Assembly (NCBI RefSeq): GCF_023065955.2 | Contig: NW_026622919.1 | Location: 136,501-200,500, forward strand | DNA: 64,000 bases | Origin: Ursus arctos | Lineage: Eukaryota > Chordata > Mammalia > Carnivora > Ursidae | Reading direction: 5' to 3' | The notes under the pieces: generated by a model | What the model saw: only the letters and a program-made list of their open reading frames with translations | Told to the model about the DNA's origin: nothing | Database searches by the model: none | Made by a program: the position numbers and the translations under genes | In this document: piece after piece, positions 58,489 through 64,000 of the stretch | Position numbering within the stretch: position 1 is the stretch's first letter | Layout: the number at the start of each line of letters is the position of its first letter

Positions 58489-58687
58489 GGATCTTAAGCT
58501 TGGTGTTTTCCTTTTCAAGGAATTGTCGTCACGACCGAGTTCTCCCTGCCCGACAACGGAGAAGTGAGACAAGATCAGTTCTAGACGAAGCAAGGAGTGC
58601 GATGGCCCGTCTTTCCATCTCGAATCACTGTCGCTTCGGGCGTCCCGGGCTGACACAGCGCAGCTACGATACTCAGGCATCCCCGTT
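58489..58687 (-). other. candidate exon (minus strand), unassigned
   Basis: On the minus strand a strong acceptor (tgctgtgatttctgtcag) precedes a 199-base open segment that ends at a consensus donor, ATCC|GTAAGTTTT. Entering in phase 2 and leaving in phase 0, one frame stays open throughout while the other two have stops. The peptide includes the Ser/Arg/Asp-rich SARDARSDSDSRWKDG and the basic KRKTPSLRS. CpG density is higher than in the flanks. No family is recognised. This has the best splice borders of the candidates; it could also be a lncRNA exon. Confidence 0.3.
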
Positions 58688-59789
58688 CTGACAGAAATCA
58701 CAGCACACGTAGGACAGGCAGGAGTCTCTGTTTATTAAACGTGTATTTTCGGGGAGTAACTTAAATGGAGTGACGTGTTTCTGGAGAGAGACCCTCTCGG
58801 GCCATACGTGCTGGAATGCGGCTCCGTCCAAGGCTCTGTGCGTTACCCTGGTGACGCGTGCACGGCAGCGCTTCCCGGGATGGCTTGCGGGACCAGCTTG
58901 CTGAGGAGGGCCTCCGCTGACTTAACAGGCTTGCTCTCACTGACCCCACATGACCCAGCCCCCCAGCCCCCCCAGCGGGCGTCCCACAGCCTCGACCGAA
59001 GACCACAGGCAAACTTCAGACACCGGAGTGGGTGGTTTGCCTGGACTGCACCGTGAGGAGATGGAGCTTTTGGCCGCCGTGGCACATTGAGTCCAGCAGG
59101 GACATGGGTTTGCTCTGTCCCACCTGGACCTGTGCCCGTCTGGGTAGAAGGTGGGGATGCAGAGAACTCATGGCCCCCACAGCTGCTGCAGGCCCACATA
59201 CCTGCTCACCTAAGCAATGTCGGAAGCCGGCTGGGGAAACGGGGCAGCGTGGGAGCACTTGCTGGCTTTCTAGAGTCCCCTAGCAGAAGACCAATACCCC
59301 GAGCAGGAAAAGCGACAAGCCACTAACATATCCAAGGGGTTTGTTGACCAGGAGTTGGGGAAAGGGAAGGAGAGAGATTCTGAGAGGCGCCAGGAGGAGA
59401 GGGACTTTGGAGAGAATGACCAATCTCACCTGCTCCACATTTTGCTCAGCAGGGGCCCTGGTGAGCAGAGTGTGGGACGTTGAGGGCGCGGGGAGAATGG
59501 GTCGAGGACTAGGGAGGGCCCCACGGACACTTCCCAGTGCCAGGAGATGGCAGGACTGTCGCCAGCACACCTCTGGGCTATAGCTACCTGCAAGGTGGAC
59601 TCCCAGAGAAGCAAAAGGAGGTACTGACAAAACACGACGTCACAAGCCAGCTGGTCTAGGGATTAGACGAAGCTGTGTGAGCACGCAGCTCGCCTTGGAT
59701 GAGTGTTAGTGATGCACGGACGCTTCCAGAATCCACAACGCCCCTCAACTCAGTTGCGGAGCCTGGGGACCCAAGAAGCAGCACCAGTT
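58688..59789. other. unassigned sequence
   Basis: Short overlapping frames without domains. Nothing recognised. Confidence 0.4.
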
Positions 59790-60010
59790 CTGCCTCCTGG
59801 TGCTCAGAGCTCCGTTGGGCAGATAAGGATACAAAATGCTTCACTGCAGCTCATTACAGATGCTTGAGAAGGCAGAGTGGTCTGCCCGGGGTCAGGAAGG
59901 TCTCAGGCAGCGTGACACAAGCAGGTGATACGTGCTCCCAGGTGAGAAACAGCAGGACATACCCGGGCAACAAAGAGGCAAGGAGCAACCCCATTTCTGC
60001 CAAGCACTGG
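59790..60010 (-). mobile_element. possible L2 fragment, antisense
   Basis: 'gtgctcagagctccgttggg', 'cagataaggatacaaaatgc' and 'gtcaggaaggtctcaggcag' loosely follow the antisense L2 3' region. Decayed; borders approximate. Confidence 0.35.
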
Positions 60011-60559
60011 GCGCTGCGGTGGAGCGGGGAAGGACCAGGAACTTCATCTCAGGTCAAAGACCAACCTAGCAAACCTCTAACGAAAAACTTGCTCCTCGCC
60101 AAGGTGAGTATCTCAGCCAGTGCTGCCGCACGGTGCCCCTGTGAGCCCCGGATAACGTGGTAGCTCTCGAGATTTGAGCACACACATAAGTCTTGGACAT
60201 CTTGTCCTCTAGACATTCCTGCTCAGCTCGCCCAGGGAGGAAGAGGGGACACTGACAGGTGGTCGCAGAGGTGGTAGTTGTGGGCAGAGCCATCTGGCGA
60301 CGGGACTTGGGGGGAGAGCAGCTCTCCAAAACTTGATCTGCAGCACGGGGATGCGACAGGCACGAGGGGCCTACATCCCGGCACATGCCTCACCAGATGC
60401 ACGGGACAGATCCCAGTCCAGAACACACCCACACACACGGGGTGCTGGGGCATGGGAAAGGCGTCACACTACAGATAGCAGCATTCAAACGACCAGTCAA
60501 GCACCGTAGTTCAGGCACACAGCTCACCAGACACCAGCACGGTCCTACAAGGGTTGGAA
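60011..60559. other. unassigned sequence
   Basis: Nothing recognised apart from short overlapping frames. Confidence 0.4.
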
Positions 60560-61241
60560 GCGTAAATGGTAAGGGGCAAGACCCTAACAGCACTGGAAGA
60601 ACATACAGGGAAGCCTTTTATAGCCGACAAATTCCAGAGGCCATAAAAGAAAAGACGAACATTTTTCCTTAAAAATTCATGGCCAAAACAACTACCGCAC
60701 AAACAAAAAGACAGATGACACACAGACTACTCACACCACAGTTGAAGGGCTGGTCCTTACACACGAGCTCTGGACCATCAGTGAACAAACAGGCCACTGA
60801 AGAAGGAAATGCCAGGTCCTTGATCATAGGAGATGCTTAAACTCATCCGGAAAAAGAGATGAGCGTCAAAACTACACCGAGAAACTGTCATTGTTCATAG
60901 ATCTGCTTAGCAAAAGCCAAGAGTTTGGCAATGCTCTGGTGGGCAAGGCTGGGGCACCCCACTCACTGCTGGCGGGCACAGAAAGTGGCATGAACTCTGA
61001 CCTGACAATTCCACTTCTAACAACTTGTCAACCAGTGTAAGAACTAATGCTTAGAAAGTATGTATGTTCAATTCTATCTACACCCTAAATGCATATCAAG
61101 GAGAAAACTGGTCAAATCCCTTATGCCAGGGACAAGGGACAGAATACCACCCTGGTACAAAAAGAATCCCAAGCTCTTTTTGTACCAACGTGAACAGATG
61201 CCCAGGAAACAACATTAGCCTAAAAGGAAACATGCATCCTT
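60560..61241 (+). mobile_element. L1 LINE, 3' ORF2 fragment
   Basis: 'gaagccttttatagccgaca', 'ataaaagaaaagacgaacat', 'ctgctggcgggcacagaaag', 'gacaattccacttctaacaa' and 'aaatgcatatcaaggagaaa' follow L1 ORF2 in sense order. Broken by stops. Confidence 0.65.
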
Positions 61242-61353
61242 TTTACGTCTAAGTTTTTTAATTTAAATCATCTCTACACTCAACGTGGGGCTCAACTCAC
61301 GACCCTGAGGACCAGACTGAGCCAGCCAGGCGCCCCAAGAAACGTGCACCCTT
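61227..61353 (-). mobile_element. short Can-SINE, antisense, with 15-bp imperfect TSD
   Basis: The tRNA-related part ('caacgtggggctcaactcac', 'gaccctgagg', ending 'gccaggcgcccc') is preceded by a T-rich run. The flanks GAAACATGCATCCTT (61227-61241) and GAAACGTGCACCCTT (61339-61353) match at 13 of 15 bases. It inserted at the end of an L1 fragment. Confidence 0.88.
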
Positions 61354-62706
61354 AAGAGTGGGCTGTGCGTAGTGATTTCTTCCCAAAGGGAGCAGGGTGG
61401 AAAGGGGAGAAAACATAACTCCACAGCAGAAACACCTGGCCTCCACTCGCTGGGGGGCCTCACGGGGCCGGCAGGCAACTGACGCTCCGGGCACCCTGTG
61501 CCATTGCCCACGACTCTTTGCAGTGACCCAGGTCCAAGAACCCAGCGTCTGGGGAGCAGGTCAGGAAGCTGGACAAGAGTAGCTGAGCGGAGTGCACGGC
61601 CACAGGCACCAGGATGCACTCCTCACAGGTCCCCTCGCCGCCGGATGCTGGGATCCAGAAAACCACAGCATAGCGTCCTTGGAAAACTCTCACAACTGTT
61701 GGTCAATTCTAATGCAACTGTGGTCACCATAGCAGAATTCTGAGGCTTCGGAGGTGAAGGGACCCGCCCTCCACTCCCCTCAGGTCCCGGATCTCCTCCT
61801 TTGCACTGTGGCACCTCTTCCCTGAAGTGGCCTAAGACACAGCATGCAAGGTTGTTGGGAAACTGGAGAAAGCTTCAGTTGATGGTGTCAGTCTTACGAG
61901 ATGAATAATACCACAACTAGGGTTAGTCAACGGTGACCCTGAAGCTCCTCACTAGGGTGTCCACTTCCCAGAAACACGTGTTCGACCAGCACGTGGCCAG
62001 CATGTTCCATTTAAGAGTATCAACAATAATAGTAAGACTTAACAAATATGGGTCATACAGCTGTTCTGGAACCCTGGAACACCTCCAGGGCCTTGGTGGT
62101 CAGCTGTGGGACCACCCTTAGGAGGGTCACCCCCAGACCTCACCCTTCTAGGGCAGCAGAGACCCCTGCCCCAGACAGCTGCAGGGGACAGTCTCACTGA
62201 GAGAAGGGTGGGGGCCAGAGTGACTGCCCCCAGCAGGAGCTTGGGCTCCTCTACCATGACAGAGGCCTGGCCCCGACCCACCCCAGAGGACAGTGGGCAG
62301 GCCACGACCCACCGTGGAGCAGCTTTCAGGAGCAGGCCCCTGAGTGAGCAATGACAGGAGTGACAGGGTCTTGCCCGGGAGCGACCCAGCAACCCTGTCA
62401 TTGCAGGCAGCTCCTTGGACGACACAGAGCATGTGCTGAGCATCCTTCCCTCAGGCCTTTCTCACTCTGAGGACAAAGGGTCTGCAAGGAGCTTCCAGGC
62501 CTCATGCCTAAACATGCTACGGACCAGCACCCACACTCAGGGCCTGGCCACTGTCCACTGCTGTCCAGGGACAAAGGGCAGAGCCATACGTCCCTGCCAG
62601 TGAGGGCTGCTGGCAGCCTCGGTGGGCAGCACCCTTTATTCGCAGACATTTTCCTCCCTCATTTCGTTCACTTCTCTTAAGTGATGATAATGGTAGTGTT
62701 TGCCAT
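61354..62706. other. unassigned sequence
   Basis: GC-rich with overlapping frames up to 134 codons. No repeat or gene recognised. Confidence 0.4.
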
Positions 62707-62931
62707 TGCTTGCTTTATTTTTTTTTAAAGATATTATTTATTTATTCGACAGAGATAGAGACAGCCAGCGAGAGAGGGAACACAAGCAGGGGGAGTGGGA
62801 GAGAAAGAAGCAGGCTCCCAGCGGAGGAGCCTGATGTGGGGCTCGATCCCAGAACGCCAGGATCACGCCCTGAGCCGAAGGCAGACGCTTAACCGCTGTG
62901 CCACCCAGGCGCCCCTGCTTGCTTTATTTTT
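62707..62931 (-). mobile_element. full-length Can-SINE, antisense, with about 16-bp TSD
   Basis: Body about 62725-62915: T-run, 'agatattatttatttattcg', 'agagacagccagcgagagag', 'ggagcctgatgtggggctcg', and the tRNA-like head ending 'gtgccacccaggcgcccc'. TGCTTGCTTTATTTTT occurs at 62707 and again at 62916. It is very similar to the copy at 24041-24207 and is the best preserved copy here. Confidence 0.96.
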
Positions 62932-63544
62932 TAATTTTTTGGGAAAATTAAAAGTCAATAAGCTTCAATTAGTCTTCAGGTTGTGGGGGGAACATTTAAC
63001 TGGCTGATGAAACTCAAAGCCAAAGAGTTGGTTTTCTGGATTTCTGGTCGAAGCTTATTCCCCTCAAGGACCTGGTTCTCATGTGTGCATCTGCGAAGCA
63101 GACCCAGTGATAAGCCCAGAGCATCAATATCTGAGAACCAGGCCATTTCCATAGGAATCGAGGCCCAGACATCCATCATAACCAGGGCAGTGTTACTTGG
63201 AAGAGAATAGGCCCTGGGAAGCTGGCCGTTTCCACGAGGCTAGAACCCTCTACTTTCTTTTTACAAATGCCCGAAACAGTAAATCTCACTGTTTTGTGTT
63301 CCGAGAGATGAACTGGGGTGAGCCACAAACTTCTATGTGATTGACTAAACCCAAGCCAGCTGGCTGCAGTCATACCTGGTCCTGAACTCTGAGCCACATA
63401 CTCCACCACTGAGTTCCTGGAGGTGACACGAGCTCCCAACGACCGTCCACGGCAAGGGTTGTGGATAAGGGGACATGCATGGAGTCCGAGGGCCATCAGC
63501 TTGTCTCCGAGACCTGAGGTCAGATGTGGGTGCGGGTCCAGCTG
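62932..63544. other. unassigned sequence
   Basis: Nothing recognised. Confidence 0.4.
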
Positions 63545-63650
63545 AATCACACAGCCCTGAGTGGCCCCAGCCACATCAGTCACTTCATCATCTAGCCCTC
63601 AGTTTCTGATCTGTGAAATGGGAGCAAGGGGTTGTTTCGAGGAGTAGATC
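63545..63650 (+). mobile_element. MIR SINE fragment
   Basis: 'ccacatcagtcacttcatca', 'tctagccctcagtttctgat' and 'ctgtgaaatgggagcaagg' match the MIR core tail (cctcagtttcctcatctgtaaaatgggg). Confidence 0.65.
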
Positions 63651-64000
63651 TTCCCTGGCCACACTGCTCAGGCCTGACTGTCTCCTATAGCTATGGGGTC
63701 AACATGTTGGCCAGAGTTGCCTCAGTTATCCCCAGTGTCCAGCAGAACATGGGGTGGAAAGTGGGAACCTAAGGAGCTCATTTTGCATAAACAGATGAAT
63801 CCATCTGGAGACCTAAGGAAGCCCTTCTCAAACTGCACAGAGTCGAGCGTAACCCTTACTTACCATTCACAGGGTAGGCAGCCTCTGACCACAGCCCAAA
63901 ACTCCTTGAGAGATGGAGCTTCCTGCAGGAGCCTCAGCCCACTTGCCCCTGAGTGAGAGGACTGGGATCAGATCCTGTGTGGCCCACAGGGTAGCCTCCT
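63651..64000. other. unassigned sequence to window end
   Basis: One 87-codon plus frame with no domain. Nothing else recognised. Confidence 0.4.

Overview
The window reads as nuclear DNA of a carnivoran mammal, most likely an arctoid (bear or pinniped type). The main evidence is six tRNA-derived Can-SINE copies, several with clear target-site duplications (TSDs). The copies at 24041-24207 and 62725-62915 carry the variant I associate with bear, panda and seal genomes. That species assignment is from memory of the families, not a search. The rest fits a mammal: decayed L1, L2 and MIR copies, old retroviral LTRs, CA microsatellites, minisatellites and two CpG-rich islands. There is no bacterial gene organisation, no operon, no phage and no CRISPR array.

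I could not recognise one protein-coding gene with confidence. The many reading frames of 60-375 codons look like by-products of GC-rich, strand-skewed DNA: they overlap in several frames, cross SINEs, LTRs and microsatellites, and show no domain I know. Three minus-strand segments (5263-5466, 45965-46204, 58489-58687) have an open frame between plausible splice sites and are given as low-confidence candidate exons. The best promoter candidates are the CpG islands at about 39360-39760 (strong) and 34440-34760 (moderate).

Layout: 0-9 kb holds a 41-bp tandem repeat, an A/T-rich block with a possible poly(A) tail, a long L2 copy, an LTR-like segment and CTCF-like motifs. 9.7-14 kb is dominated by a Can-SINE beside one L1 remnant, then a second L1 remnant. 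15-24 kb is GC-rich unassigned sequence with a tetranucleotide microsatellite, a C-run/G-run pair and a 55-bp purine minisatellite whose every unit has a G-quadruplex pattern. 24-34 kb has a SINE, an L1, several MIRs and a long GC-rich unassigned stretch. 34-40 kb has both CpG islands and an ERVL-type LTR composite containing a 158-bp CA-rich tandem repeat. 40-64 kb is mostly unassigned sequence broken by L1, L2, MIR, LTR and SINE copies.

No set of genes here can be shown to work together. The clearest signals are structural: two minisatellites, the CpG islands, the conserved-looking flank at 34.1-34.5 kb and the CTCF-like motifs. I found no convincing novel biological system.
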